A stretch of DNA of 64,000 nucleotides. Source: S5-A14a sp022766365. GTDB taxonomy: Bacteria; Bacillota; Clostridia; Peptostreptococcales; Anaerovoracaceae. This document shows positions 45,482-54,035 of this stretch, piece by piece. The notes under the pieces were generated by a model. The model worked only from the letters and a program-made list of their open reading frames with translations, did not search any database and was not told the origin of the DNA. The stretch lies in the NCBI GenBank assembly GCA_050313295.1, contig JBNPLD010000002.1. One strand, written 5' to 3'. Each line of letters opens with the position of its first letter. Within the stretch, counting starts at the first letter, position 1. The translations under genes and the position numbers were made by a program.

Positions 45482-45976
45482 ATGTCAGAAGAAGTTTTGA
45501 TGACCCAGGAGGGTTATGATAAATTAGTAGCGGAAAGAGATGATCTGGTAGCCACTAAGCGTTCTGAAGTTTCGGAAAAGTTGAAAGATGCAAGGTCTTA
45601 TGGAGATCTCTCGGAAAATGCAGAATTTGATGCTGCAAAGGATGAGCATCTCTGGGTTGAGAATAGAATCAAGGAATTGGATGATCTTTTAAAGAACGCA
45701 AGAGTCGTGAATGTAGACGAGCTGTCGGAGGACTCGGTTTATGTGGGTCTGTTCGTGAAGGTGAAGGATGTTGCCAGCTCAGAGGAGGAGGTTTACTCAA
45801 TCCTCGGGGTGACCGAGTCCGATCCGTTCAGTGATCCTCCAAGAGTTTCTTATGACTCCCCTATCGGTAAGGCCATGTTTGGTAAGAAAATCGGTGATAC
45901 TTTCGAGTTCGAAACCCCTGACGGGAAGATGCAGTATAAAATTGAGGAAATCAGCAAGGTGATGCCTGAATTGTAG
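45482..45976 (+). CDS. greA: Transcription elongation factor GreA
   Basis: GreA rescues backtracked RNA polymerase by stimulating cleavage of the RNA 3' end. The 164-residue protein has the amino-terminal coiled coil with its acidic tip (RSYGDLSENAEFDAAKDEH, around residues 40-58) and the carboxy-terminal FKBP-like domain (VSYDSPIGKAMFGKKIGDTFEF). AAGGAGA precedes the start. It is followed 75 bases later by lysS, a common greA-lysS pairing. Expression may be limited by the leader hairpin. Confidence 0.96.
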   Translation: MSEEVLMTQEGYDKLVAERDDLVATKRSEVSEKLKDARSYGDLSENAEFDAAKDEHLWVENRIKELDDLLKNARVVNVDELSEDSVYVGLFVKVKDVASSEEEVYSILGVTESDPFSDPPRVSYDSPIGKAMFGKKIGDTFEFETPDGKMQYKIEEISKVMPEL

Positions 45977-46051
45977 ATTTTGGCATATTGCAAGGATTTT
46001 TAATTAATAGAGCTATTGCAGTAATTGTAGTATTGGAGCGTGAGAACAGAA

Positions 46052-47620
46052 ATGGATGACAACAAGAAGAATGTCAATAACCATAACGTAGAGAATAATC
46101 AGACGGAAGAACTCTCGGAAGAGAATTTATCTGAGCAAAGAGGGATTAGGAGAGATAAGCTGAAAAAGCTGCAGGAGGCAGGGAGAAATCCGTTTCTTCA
46201 CGAAACCTGGAATGTTACAGCCCACAGTATGGACATTAAGGATAATTTTGATGCTATGGAAGACGAGGAAGTTTCCATTGCAGGAAGGCTGATGGCTTTT
46301 CGACATATGGGGAAGGCGTCCTTCATTGACATTCAAGATAAGCAGGGCAGGATCCAGTGTTATGTGAGACAGGACGCTATCACTCCTGAAGAATACCAGT
46401 GGTTTAAGACATATGATATTGGCGATATTCTGGGAATTGTGGGAACTGTTTTTAAGACAAGACACGGAGAGATTTCGGTCAGAGCAGAGAAAGTTGTTTT
46501 GCTGACCAAATCCATTCAGGTTCTTCCCAATAAGTTCCACGGATTAAAGGATCCGGATCTCAGATACCGTCAGAGGTATGTGGATTTGATAATGAATCCT
46601 GAAGTCAGGGAAACTTTCTACAAGAGAGCCACTATTATAAAGGAATTTAGGAGAGTTCTGGAGGATGACTACGGCTATTTGGAAGTGGATACTCCTATCT
46701 TGACAACCATAGCAGGTGGAGCCAATGCAAGACCTTTTGAAACACACCATAATACATTGGATATAGATATGAAGCTGAGGATTTCCAACGAGCTCTATCT
46801 GAAGAGGCTTATTGTGGGTGGTCTTGATCGTGTCTACGAAATGGGCAAAATGTTCCGAAATGAAGGTATGGATCGAAATCATAATCCCGAGTATACATCA
46901 ATGGAATGCTATATGGCATATGGGGATATGGATGCAGTTATGGAGGTCACTGAGCAACTGGTGTATCAGTCTGCAATGGCGGTAAACGGCACCCCTATAA
47001 TCAAATATCAGGGCAAGGAGTTCGATGTTACACCTCCGTGGAGAAGACTTAACATGGCGGATGCTGTGAAAGAGATAACCGGCGTGGATTTTTCCGAGAT
47101 TGAAACTGATGAAGAGGCAAGAGAAGCCTGTATCAAGTATGGAATGAATCCTGAAGATGTGAAAAAATACACTCGCGGTAAGCTCATTGCGGAAATGTTT
47201 GAGGAATACTGTGAAGATGTACCGGGGTATCTGGATGATCCGGTCTTCGTTATAGGGCATCCTGTTGAGATTTCACCTCTGTCTAAGAGGGACCCGGAAG
47301 ATTCAAGAATTACTCGCCGCTTTGAAGCATACATAAACGGTTGGGAAATCGCAAACGCTTTTTCGGAGTTGAATGATCCAATCGATCAGTATGAGCGATT
47401 CGTGGAGCAACAGGCGCAGCTTGATTCAGGAGACGATGATGAAGCTCATCCTATGGATATGGATTTCGTTAATGCCCTTGAGGTTGGACTTCCACCGACC
47501 GGAGGTCTGGGTGTTGGTGTAGACAGGGTTATTATGCTAATAACCGATTCGCCAAGTATTAGAGATGTCATTTTGTTCCCTACAATGAAGCCCATAGGCA
47601 AAAAAGATGAGGGAAATTAA
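46052..47620 (+). CDS. lysS: Lysyl-tRNA synthetase, class II
   Basis: Class II LysRS charges tRNA-Lys. The 522-residue protein has an OB-fold anticodon-binding domain (about residues 55-150), motif 1 near 185 (RYRQRYVDLIMNPEVRETF), motif 2 with KMFRNEGMDRNHNPEYT near 265, and motif 3 GLGVGVDRVIML near 487. The first 30 residues are polar and variable. ATG 46052 is chosen; a GTG at 46040 in the same frame is only one base from GGAG and would be unusual. No terminator follows closely; the first strong hairpin is 257 bases on. Confidence 0.95.
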   Translation: MDDNKKNVNNHNVENNQTEELSEENLSEQRGIRRDKLKKLQEAGRNPFLHETWNVTAHSMDIKDNFDAMEDEEVSIAGRLMAFRHMGKASFIDIQDKQGRIQCYVRQDAITPEEYQWFKTYDIGDILGIVGTVFKTRHGEISVRAEKVVLLTKSIQVLPNKFHGLKDPDLRYRQRYVDLIMNPEVRETFYKRATIIKEFRRVLEDDYGYLEVDTPILTTIAGGANARPFETHHNTLDIDMKLRISNELYLKRLIVGGLDRVYEMGKMFRNEGMDRNHNPEYTSMECYMAYGDMDAVMEVTEQLVYQSAMAVNGTPIIKYQGKEFDVTPPWRRLNMADAVKEITGVDFSEIETDEEAREACIKYGMNPEDVKKYTRGKLIAEMFEEYCEDVPGYLDDPVFVIGHPVEISPLSKRDPEDSRITRRFEAYINGWEIANAFSELNDPIDQYERFVEQQAQLDSGDDDEAHPMDMDFVNALEVGLPPTGGLGVGVDRVIMLITDSPSIRDVILFPTMKPIGKKDEGN

Positions 47621-47945
47621 GGTTTGCAGGACTTCGTAAATCAAAAAGACAACATTTTTGACACGAATAATGCCAGATAGTATGGATAGATGAGTTGTCC
47701 GTCTTGTTGAGCCATTTGATTTTTCGTTATTGAGGTGCTTGTACATTGCACCAAGAACAATGAATACCAGGAAGGACTCAGTATTCGAGGCATTCTATGA
47801 TTTGCAGCGGATAGGATATTTGAAAAGGGTAAAGGAAAAAAGTAAATAAAAGTTCTGCCACCGGGTAGTGAGTGTTAAGCATTCGGTTACACATCGTTAG
47901 GTCTTAGAAGATGTGTAGTCGGGTGCTTGTTTTTTTGGAGGTACT
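47621..47945 (+). other. 325-base region between lysS and pnuC
   Basis: Holds a possible promoter (TTGACA at 47658, 17 bases, then TATGGA), a small GGTGC/GCACC hairpin near 47735-47753 and the long terminator at 47877-47936. A 29-codon open frame at 47760-47849 is not convincing. The layout is that of a roughly 240-base regulatory leader for pnuC. Confidence 0.45.
47877..47936 (+). terminator. Long terminator hairpin directly before the pnuC ribosome binding site
   Basis: Two 19-base arms (47877-47895 and 47910-47928) pair fully if T-G pairs are allowed, with a GATGTGT core, and are followed by GTTTTTTT. The pnuC Shine-Dalgarno GGAGGT begins immediately after the T-run, so pnuC can be expressed only by read-through from upstream. 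This favours conditional attenuation over a simple lysS terminator. Confidence 0.8.
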
Positions 47946-48644
47946 ATGAAGAAGATAAAAATGTTGACCGATTACTTTACAAAAGGGGAAAAAATATTGT
48001 GGTTGTTATCTGTGGTTGGAATAGTCACGGCCTTTTTTACATTTGACAGGGAAAATTATATTACGCTTACGGCATCATTGATTGGGGTAACGTCGTTAAT
48101 ATTTAACGCCAAAGGGAATCCCATAGGACAATTCTTAATGATTGTATTCAGTATGCTTTATGGGTTTATATCATATACATTCTCATACTTCGGCGAGATG
48201 GCAACTTATCTTGGTATGACAGCTCCAATGGCTCTGGTTGCTTTTATATCATGGTTGCAGAATCCATACAAAGGAAACAAGTTACAAGTTTAAGGGAATC
48301 GAATCAGTAAAAATGAGTATATATTTATGTGGATTGCAGGAATAATTGTTACAATCATTTTTTACTTTATATTGGATAAATTCAATACAGCTAATATTAT
48401 TCCGAGTACAATATCGGTTACGACAAGTTTTGTAGCGGTATATCTGACTTTTAAAAGGAGTCCTTTCTATGCGGTAGGATATGCAGCAAATGATGTGGTG
48501 CTCATCATATTGTGGATATTAGCGTCTCTTGAAGATATCTCTTATGTTTCGGTTATAGTATGCTTTGTTGCCTTTTTAATAAACGATATTTACGGCTTTA
48601 TAAACTGGAGAGAAATAGAGAAGAGACAGTCGGTGTTGTTGTAA
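47946..48644 (+). pseudogene. pnuC: PnuC-family vitamin transporter interrupted by one in-frame stop
   Basis: Two frames in the same phase (47946-48293 and 48327-48644) together give a PnuC-like membrane transporter of about 232 residues, the normal family length. The first part has about four hydrophobic segments (LTASLIGVTSLIFNAKGNPIG region), the second has three more (NIIPSTISVTTSFVAVYLTF, YAANDVVLIILWILA, LINDIYGFINW). A single TAA at 48291-48293 separates them, and the bases between continue in frame as GNRISKNEYIFMWIAG. PnuC proteins carry nicotinamide riboside or, in relatives, thiamine or riboflavin; the substrate here is unknown. A nonsense mutation is the simplest reading; two separately made halves or read-through are possible. 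GGAGGT precedes the first ATG. Confidence 0.75.
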
Positions 48645-49499
48645 AAGGTGCTGGTACTAATGAGTAATGGAATTATCGACACTCATTTCATATTCAATAA
48701 TGCATATCTCTTTGAATCCGGATAGCATAAGAATCGTATTATTTCTCTATAAATCTAAGCAGAGCTATCTATAGACAGAATAATAGAGATGTATTATCAA
48801 GGGCTAACTTGATTTGTTATGAAAAATTACGACTTTCATGGGTGGAGGGAACAATAGAGATATTTGATGTAGGGTATGGAGGCAGAGTATACAAAAATAT
48901 GAATTTGACTTTTCATCTAAATTTATTTTTATACAAATTTTATTCTTTTGATATATATACCATTTAAAGTCATAAGCAGTGGAGATTATATTTAATAATT
49001 TTGATGTTTTTGCTCTATAAAAAAATTAGAAAAAGACTTGATTTATAAAAAAATGAACGTTAGAATAAATAAAAATCACCATCTTATAGAGATGGAAAAA
49101 GAGATGAAAATCAGCGTTATGAAAACAGTAACGGTATTTCTCGTGGTGTGCATATGATTTGTGTACTCAACTCCTTCAACCTAATTTTGGATAAGTAATA
49201 CAGATACTACAGATTGTAAAACCAATGAATTAAGCTACAATAAAGATGATTCCACTTGGAAGGAGTTCATCCCGGATTTGTCCCTTGAGTAAAAGTTGGA
49301 GCAGCGGTAGCAATAGATTCAGGTATTGATGTTTTTACGGTTGTAATATATTAAACGTAGCCATTATGTTGCTAAGCGGTGTAAATGCGCTTATGGTCAA
49401 TATGAAGCTAATATATGGTCAATATAGAGCAGGGTTATTCCATGTGCTTGGCCTTATATATCTTCTCGGTTTGGATGATTGCTTTTAAGGTGCTTTAAA

Positions 49500-49634
49500 A
49501 TGAATATTATAGATATATTGAGGGGATTGGCTACTTTTAAATACATGCTCATATTCTTAGGTATATCAATTTTTTCTTGGATTTTTACTTATTTGTTGCA
49601 ACAGAAGCAAAAAAATAAGGACGATAATAATTGA
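49500..49634 (+). CDS. Small membrane peptide, 44 residues, unknown function
   Basis: MNIIDILRGLATFKYM, a hydrophobic helix LIFLGISIFSWIFTYLL and a polar, lysine- and asparagine-rich tail (QQKQKNKDDNN). AAGGTG seven bases before the ATG is a fair ribosome binding site, better than that of other short frames in this degenerate region. The design (one helix plus charged tail) occurs in small membrane regulators and toxins, but nothing more specific can be said. It could also be the tail remnant of a larger decayed gene. Confidence 0.35.
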   Translation: MNIIDILRGLATFKYMLIFLGISIFSWIFTYLLQQKQKNKDDNN

Positions 49635-49858
49635 GTTACGAGTATAAAAAGAATTGTATTTTATGGTAGTCAAGAATACAAAAAAGTGAATCCGATAGAA
49701 CTTGTTTTCTTTTGTCGCGATTGATTTTAAAATTAAATGTGAAACAAAATAAAAAGTCGTATTAACTCACTGCGTGTAAAATGTTAACAGCAGCAAAAAC
49801 ACACACGGATAATAATATGGGCTATGCGGTATTTCATAAAAATTTTGTCTGTTTATTT

Positions 49859-49892
49859 GATCGGGGGTATCTCAAACCCGATCTTTTTTTTT
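49859..49892 (+). terminator. Strong orphan terminator upstream of the fab operon
   Basis: GATCGGG pairs perfectly with CCCGATC around an 11-base loop and is followed by nine T. The nearest + strand frame ends 225 bases upstream, so it may end a non-coding RNA or the transcript of the 44-residue ORF. It also insulates the fab promoter. Confidence 0.85.
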
Positions 49893-49918
49893 ATGGCTGA
49901 TTAATGACTTAAAAATAT

Positions 49919-49947
49919 TTGACATGAGACCTGAAAGATGATATTGT
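49919..49947 (+). promoter_or_regulatory. Promoter of the fatty-acid operon
   Basis: A perfect TTGACA is 17 bases from TATTGT. Transcription should start near 49954, beside a 20-base palindrome, leaving a leader of about 114 bases before acpP. Confidence 0.7.
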
Positions 49948-49958
49948 ATGCTAGTAAA

Positions 49959-49978
49959 TATTTAAAAATTTTTAAATA
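49959..49978. promoter_or_regulatory. Palindrome at the fab transcription start (candidate operator)
   Basis: TATTTAAAAATTTTTAAATA is a perfect 20-base palindrome lying 5-24 bases after the predicted transcription start. Its position fits repression by the MarR protein encoded at the end of the operon, although it does not match the streptococcal FabT box I know. AT-richness means chance occurrence is possible. Confidence 0.5.
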
Positions 49979-50067
49979 AAATATTTTAAGTATTTTTCGA
50001 AAGTGCCGTGAAAATGAGTAAAATCTAACATAGGCACGCATTATAAGTACGAAAAAGGAGAAACAAA

Positions 50068-50301
50068 ATGACTTTAGACAAGATTAAGAACAAGATGGTA
50101 GAAACATTGAGTGTAGATGAAGAAAAAATCAATCTTGAGGCAAAGCTTGCAGATGATTTGGGCATCGATTCCCTGGATGCGGTAGAACTTGCCATGGCAC
50201 TTGAAGAGGAATTTGATATCAAGCTATCCGACGATGAACTTCAAAAGCTTGTAACAGTTAAGGATATACAGGATATTGTCGAGAAACACCTTGCCAAGTA
50301 G
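50068..50301 (+). CDS. acpP: Acyl carrier protein
   Basis: ACP carries the growing acyl chain on a phosphopantetheine arm. The 77-residue, acidic protein has the attachment serine Ser35 in the invariant GIDSLDAVELAM motif. AAAAAGGAG is a strong ribosome binding site. It opens the fatty-acid operon, unlike streptococci, where the regulator and fabH come first. The next gene, accB, starts 38 bases later. Confidence 0.96.
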   Translation: MTLDKIKNKMVETLSVDEEKINLEAKLADDLGIDSLDAVELAMALEEEFDIKLSDDELQKLVTVKDIQDIVEKHLAK

Positions 50302-50339
50302 TATAGGGCAACTCCCTAAGAAAAGTAGAGCATATTAAA

Positions 50340-50861
50340 ATGGACAATAAGAAACTTGTAAAAGAGATTATTGACATCTTTAGGGAAGCAGACTTAGCTG
50401 AACTTGAAATTGAAATTCCGGACTTTCGTTTATCTTTGTCAAAAAACTCCGGAGGATATTCTGAGACAGCTGGGATAAATCTATCCGGGGGTGGCTGCAC
50501 TGCACCTCCGGAATCAATTTCTAAAGATGATAATCCAATTTCTTCACATTCTGGAACACATGCAAAAAGTAATGGGGATGGCAACAGGCAATCTGCAGTT
50601 CAGGAAATGTCTTGCTCAGTTGGAGAAACCGTCAAGAGTCCCATAGTAGGGACCTGTTTTGTCGCTCCCGGACCTGACAAGCCCCCTTTTGTAAAGCGAG
50701 GAGATGTAGTGGAAGCAGGGCAACCGCTTTGTATCATTGAAGCTATGAAAATGATGAATGAAGTGAGTGCACCATATAGACTTAAAGTTGTGGAAATAAA
50801 CTGTGAAAACAACACAATGGTGGAATTTAGTGAAGTTTTGTTCGAGGTAGAAAAATGCTGA
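50340..50861 (+). CDS. accB: Acetyl-CoA carboxylase biotin carboxyl carrier protein
   Basis: BCCP presents biotin to the carboxylase and carboxyltransferase. The 173-residue protein has an amino-terminal segment (about 1-40), a serine/glycine-rich linker, and a biotinyl domain from about residue 97 with Lys137 in IIEAMKMMNEV, 36 residues from the end as expected. The thumb-like TCFVAPGPDKPPFVKRGD loop is present. There is no clear ribosome binding site, so translation may depend on acpP. Its end overlaps accC by seven bases. Confidence 0.94.
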   Translation: MDNKKLVKEIIDIFREADLAELEIEIPDFRLSLSKNSGGYSETAGINLSGGGCTAPPESISKDDNPISSHSGTHAKSNGDGNRQSAVQEMSCSVGETVKSPIVGTCFVAPGPDKPPFVKRGDVVEAGQPLCIIEAMKMMNEVSAPYRLKVVEINCENNTMVEFSEVLFEVEKC

Positions 50862-52243
50862 AGCGTGTGCTGGTGGCAAACCGTGGGGAAATAGCGGTAA
50901 GGATAATAAGAGAATGTATCGACAGGAACATTGAGACCGTGGCTGTTTATTCTACAGAAGATGAAAGTGCTCTTCATGTTATCTTGGCAAACGATGCCGT
51001 ATGCATTGGAAGTCCATCACCTCGAGATAGTTATCTGAACATGGAGAATATAATTGAGGCTGCTTTGGGAAAACAGTGTGACGGGATACATCCCGGGTTT
51101 GGTTTTTTGTCGGAAAATTCAAAGTTTGCACGACTCTGCAGGGAGAACGGCATTAAATTTATAGGGCCATCGCCGGAGATTATTGAGGCTATGGGAAACA
51201 AAGCAGCAGCGAGAGAAATGATGATAAGTTTCGATGTGCCTGTAGTTCCGGGTTCTGACGGTGTTTTAAAAAATGTGAAGGATGCCGAAGAAACTGCGAA
51301 AAGAATCGGATATCCTGTTTTGATAAAAGCATCAGCAGGGGGTGGTGGCAGAGGAATGAGAAGAGTTGATTCGCCGGAGTCCATGGAGCGAGCATTTGAA
51401 GAAGCCGGAATGGAGGCAGAGACTGCTTTCGGAGATCGAGACCTGTACATGGAGAAACTCATTTTGAATCCAAGGCATATAGAGGTTCAAGTAATAGCGG
51501 ATGCATATGGGAATGTTATTCACCTGGGGGAGCGTAATTGTTCAATACAGAGGAAAAATCAGAAGATGCTTGAGGAAGCTCCGGCATTTGGCCTTGATGT
51601 GAGAACAAGAAACGCTCTTTGTGAAACTGCTGTAAAGGCAGCCGGAGTTTCAAATTACGAAGGAGCGGGTACTGTGGAGTTTGTCCTTGACGGAGAGAAC
51701 AATTTCTATTTCATAGAAATGAACACCAGAATTCAGGTAGAGCATCCGGTAACCGAAATGATAACAGGGATAAATATTGTAGGAGAACAACTGAAAATCG
51801 CCTCAGGACTTCCGTTGACAATTGCCCAGGAAGATGTGAGGTTTAAAGGGCATGCTATTGAATGCAGGATATGTGCAGAAAGGCCGCTTGAGAACTTTGC
51901 ACCCTCACCGGGAATGGTAGACTTCATACATTTTCCCGGGGGCAACGGTGTAAGAGTTGAAAGTGCACTTCATTCCGGTTCGAAGGTCAGTCCTTACTAT
52001 GATTCTATGGCAGGAAAGATAATTACATACGGGGATACCAGAATTGAAGCAGTGAGAAGAATGAGAAGAGCCTTAGGGGAAATGATTGTCAGAGGAATTG
52101 AGACCACTCTGTCTTTTCAATATATGATTCTTTACAACAAATCATTTTTGAGGGGAGATTATACCACAGCCTTCATGGACGAAAACGCAGCAACTATGAT
52201 AGAGTTTCTTAAAACGGCCGATGATATGGACGGCATGATTTAA
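50855..52243 (+). CDS. accC: Acetyl-CoA carboxylase biotin carboxylase subunit
   Basis: AccC carboxylates the biotin of AccB with ATP and bicarbonate. The 462-residue ATP-grasp enzyme begins LKRVLVANRGEIAVRIIREC, has the glycine-rich ATP loop KASAGGGGRGMR near residue 157, the ERNCSIQRKNQK segment near 228 and the catalytic EMNTRIQVEHPVTE near 288. The start lies inside accB, so the two are translationally coupled. The fused accD-accA gene follows 20 bases later. Confidence 0.96.
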   Translation: MLKRVLVANRGEIAVRIIRECIDRNIETVAVYSTEDESALHVILANDAVCIGSPSPRDSYLNMENIIEAALGKQCDGIHPGFGFLSENSKFARLCRENGIKFIGPSPEIIEAMGNKAAAREMMISFDVPVVPGSDGVLKNVKDAEETAKRIGYPVLIKASAGGGGRGMRRVDSPESMERAFEEAGMEAETAFGDRDLYMEKLILNPRHIEVQVIADAYGNVIHLGERNCSIQRKNQKMLEEAPAFGLDVRTRNALCETAVKAAGVSNYEGAGTVEFVLDGENNFYFIEMNTRIQVEHPVTEMITGINIVGEQLKIASGLPLTIAQEDVRFKGHAIECRICAERPLENFAPSPGMVDFIHFPGGNGVRVESALHSGSKVSPYYDSMAGKIITYGDTRIEAVRRMRRALGEMIVRGIETTLSFQYMILYNKSFLRGDYTTAFMDENAATMIEFLKTADDMDGMI

Positions 52244-52263
52244 TTTATTAAGTTTACACAATT

Positions 52264-54030
52264 ATGAACAATTTTTTTAAAGAAAAAAAGAATCTATTTC
52301 GAACTATCAACCATCTTTTGAGGACGGAAGACAACATAGAACAATTAAAACGAGACAATGAATTGCTAAGATGCCCAAACTGTGGAGAAACCGCCAAAAG
52401 ACATGAGTTACGCGAAAATCTGTACGTTTGCAAATCATGTGATTACCACGGACATTTGACTGCATATGCAAGGATTAAAAGTCTGTGTGATAAGGGTTCG
52501 TTTCGTGAATTCAGCAGGTGGATAAAGGGATATGATCCGCTACATTTTCCGGGATATGGAGAGAAAATCAAAGAGACTCAGGATAAATGCGGAATCCCTG
52601 AAGCAGTCATCACGGGAACATGTCGAATTGATGGAAACAAAGCAGTCATATGCGTAATGGACGGTAGATTTCTCATGGCTAGCATGGGCATGGCGGTAGG
52701 TGAAAAAATAACCAGAGCAACAGAATATGCAGGGAAGAAATCCCTCCCTCTTATCATATTTTCGGCTTCGGGGGGAGCCAGAATGCAGGAGGGAATCATA
52801 TCCCTTATGCAAATGGCAAAGACATCAGCTGCTATCAAGAAATTCAGTGATGAAGGGAATTTGTTCGTTTCCGTAATGACAGATCCTACAACAGGGGGAG
52901 TAACAGCAAGTTTTGCATCTCTAGGCGATATACAACTTGCTGAGCCAAAAGCTCTGATCGGCTTTGCAGGAGCGAGAGTGATACGCCAGACGATAGGTGA
53001 AGAATTGCCTCAGGGATTTCAAAGTGCTGAGTTTTTAATGGATCACGGATTCTTGGATCAAGTGGTTCACAGGCGGGACATGAGAAGAATCCTGGCGGAA
53101 ATTTTAGAGTTACATAATAAGTTGCCCCAAAAGGCAAAGCGAAAAATTGTGACGGCTGACTTATGGATGAGCATGAATCGATATAAGACCTTTGATTGCA
53201 AGGATAAGAAATGGAAAACTGAGGAACAGATGGAGGCTTTCGAAAGAGTAGAACTGGCTCGCTCAAAGGAAAGACCGACCTCAAAGGAGTATATTGACAG
53301 TATCTTTGACAGCTTTATTCCCATGGCAGGGGATAGGCTATATGGAGAAGACAGATCCATCATAGGTGGAATCGGCAAATTCAGGGGGTTGCCTGTGACA
53401 ATAATAGGGCAGCAGAAAGGACGAACTTTAGAGGATAATTTGAAGTGCAGATTCGGTATGCCTAATCCTGAGGGCTATAGAAAAGCGGAAAGGCTTATGC
53501 TACAGGCGGAAAAATTTGGAAGACCTGTGATAACTTTTGTGGATACCCCCGGTGCATATCCCGGAAAAGAAGCAGAAGAAAACGGGCAGGGGAGTGCTAT
53601 AGCCCACTGCATTTTCACCTTGAGTTGCATCAAAGTTCCGGTGATAAACATATTCATCGGAGAAGGAGGCAGCGGAGGAGCGTTGGCTATAGGTTTCGGG
53701 GATAAGATGATAATGATGGAAAACAGCATTTTTTCTATCCTATCTCCGGAAGGGTTTGCAAGCATATTGTGGAAAGATCCGGAAAGATGGAAAGATGCTG
53801 CAAAGCATATGAAATTGACGGCCTTTGAGCTTTTAAATATGGGTATTTGTGATCAGGTAATAATGGAGGAAAAAGATAAAGCAGGCGGTATACGTTTTTC
53901 TCAGGAAATGTTTGAAAGAGTAGGAGATGAAATCGCAAAAGCTCTGGAAGAAACTATTTTTCTCAAGCCATCGGATCTGGTGGAAAAGAGATACAGAAAG
54001 TTAAGGCGTATCGGGAAGGATTTAGTATAG
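52264..54030 (+). CDS. Fused acetyl-CoA carboxyltransferase beta-alpha (AccD-AccA)
   Basis: One 588-residue frame joins the two carboxyltransferase subunits that move CO2 from biotin to acetyl-CoA. The AccD part (about 1-285) keeps the zinc ribbon cysteines Cys37, Cys40, Cys56 and Cys59 and the SASGGARMQEG active-site segment. The AccA part (about 290-588) begins with coiled ELARSKERPTSKEYID, and has FVDTPGAYPGKEAEE and IGEGGSGGALAIGFGD oxyanion-loop motifs. In most bacteria these are separate accD and accA genes. No ribosome binding site is evident before ATG 52264. Both halves look catalytically intact, and the gene completes the set acpP-accB-accC-accDA. Confidence 0.92.
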   Translation: MNNFFKEKKNLFRTINHLLRTEDNIEQLKRDNELLRCPNCGETAKRHELRENLYVCKSCDYHGHLTAYARIKSLCDKGSFREFSRWIKGYDPLHFPGYGEKIKETQDKCGIPEAVITGTCRIDGNKAVICVMDGRFLMASMGMAVGEKITRATEYAGKKSLPLIIFSASGGARMQEGIISLMQMAKTSAAIKKFSDEGNLFVSVMTDPTTGGVTASFASLGDIQLAEPKALIGFAGARVIRQTIGEELPQGFQSAEFLMDHGFLDQVVHRRDMRRILAEILELHNKLPQKAKRKIVTADLWMSMNRYKTFDCKDKKWKTEEQMEAFERVELARSKERPTSKEYIDSIFDSFIPMAGDRLYGEDRSIIGGIGKFRGLPVTIIGQQKGRTLEDNLKCRFGMPNPEGYRKAERLMLQAEKFGRPVITFVDTPGAYPGKEAEENGQGSAIAHCIFTLSCIKVPVINIFIGEGGSGGALAIGFGDKMIMMENSIFSILSPEGFASILWKDPERWKDAAKHMKLTAFELLNMGICDQVIMEEKDKAGGIRFSQEMFERVGDEIAKALEETIFLKPSDLVEKRYRKLRRIGKDLV

Positions 54031-54035
54031 TATAG

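Larger units (their letters stand above)
48645..50067. other. Degenerate AT-rich 1.4-kb region
   Basis: No frame longer than about 45 codons looks real except the small membrane ORF at 49500. Short stretches that look like decayed genes are present: an ATG with a signal-peptide-like MKISVMKTVTVFLVVCI near 49105 that stops at once, and a hydrophobic run near 49360-49485 with two ATGGTCAATAT repeats. The right end holds an orphan terminator (49859-49892) and the fab promoter. It looks like gene remnants rather than a functional island. Confidence 0.5.

Noticed and set aside
46000..46052. T-box leader before lysS
   Set aside because: No T-box sequence or specifier structure is visible; lysS appears to be transcribed with greA.
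47760..47849. 29-codon open frame between lysS and pnuC
   Set aside because: No ribosome binding site, no recognisable sequence, and it lies inside a probable regulatory leader.
49000..49500. Circular-bacteriocin precursor in the degenerate region
   Set aside because: A hydrophobic stretch (VKVGAAVAIDSGIDVFTVV) looked suggestive, but it is short, lacks a start and is broken by stops; no immunity or maturation genes are nearby.
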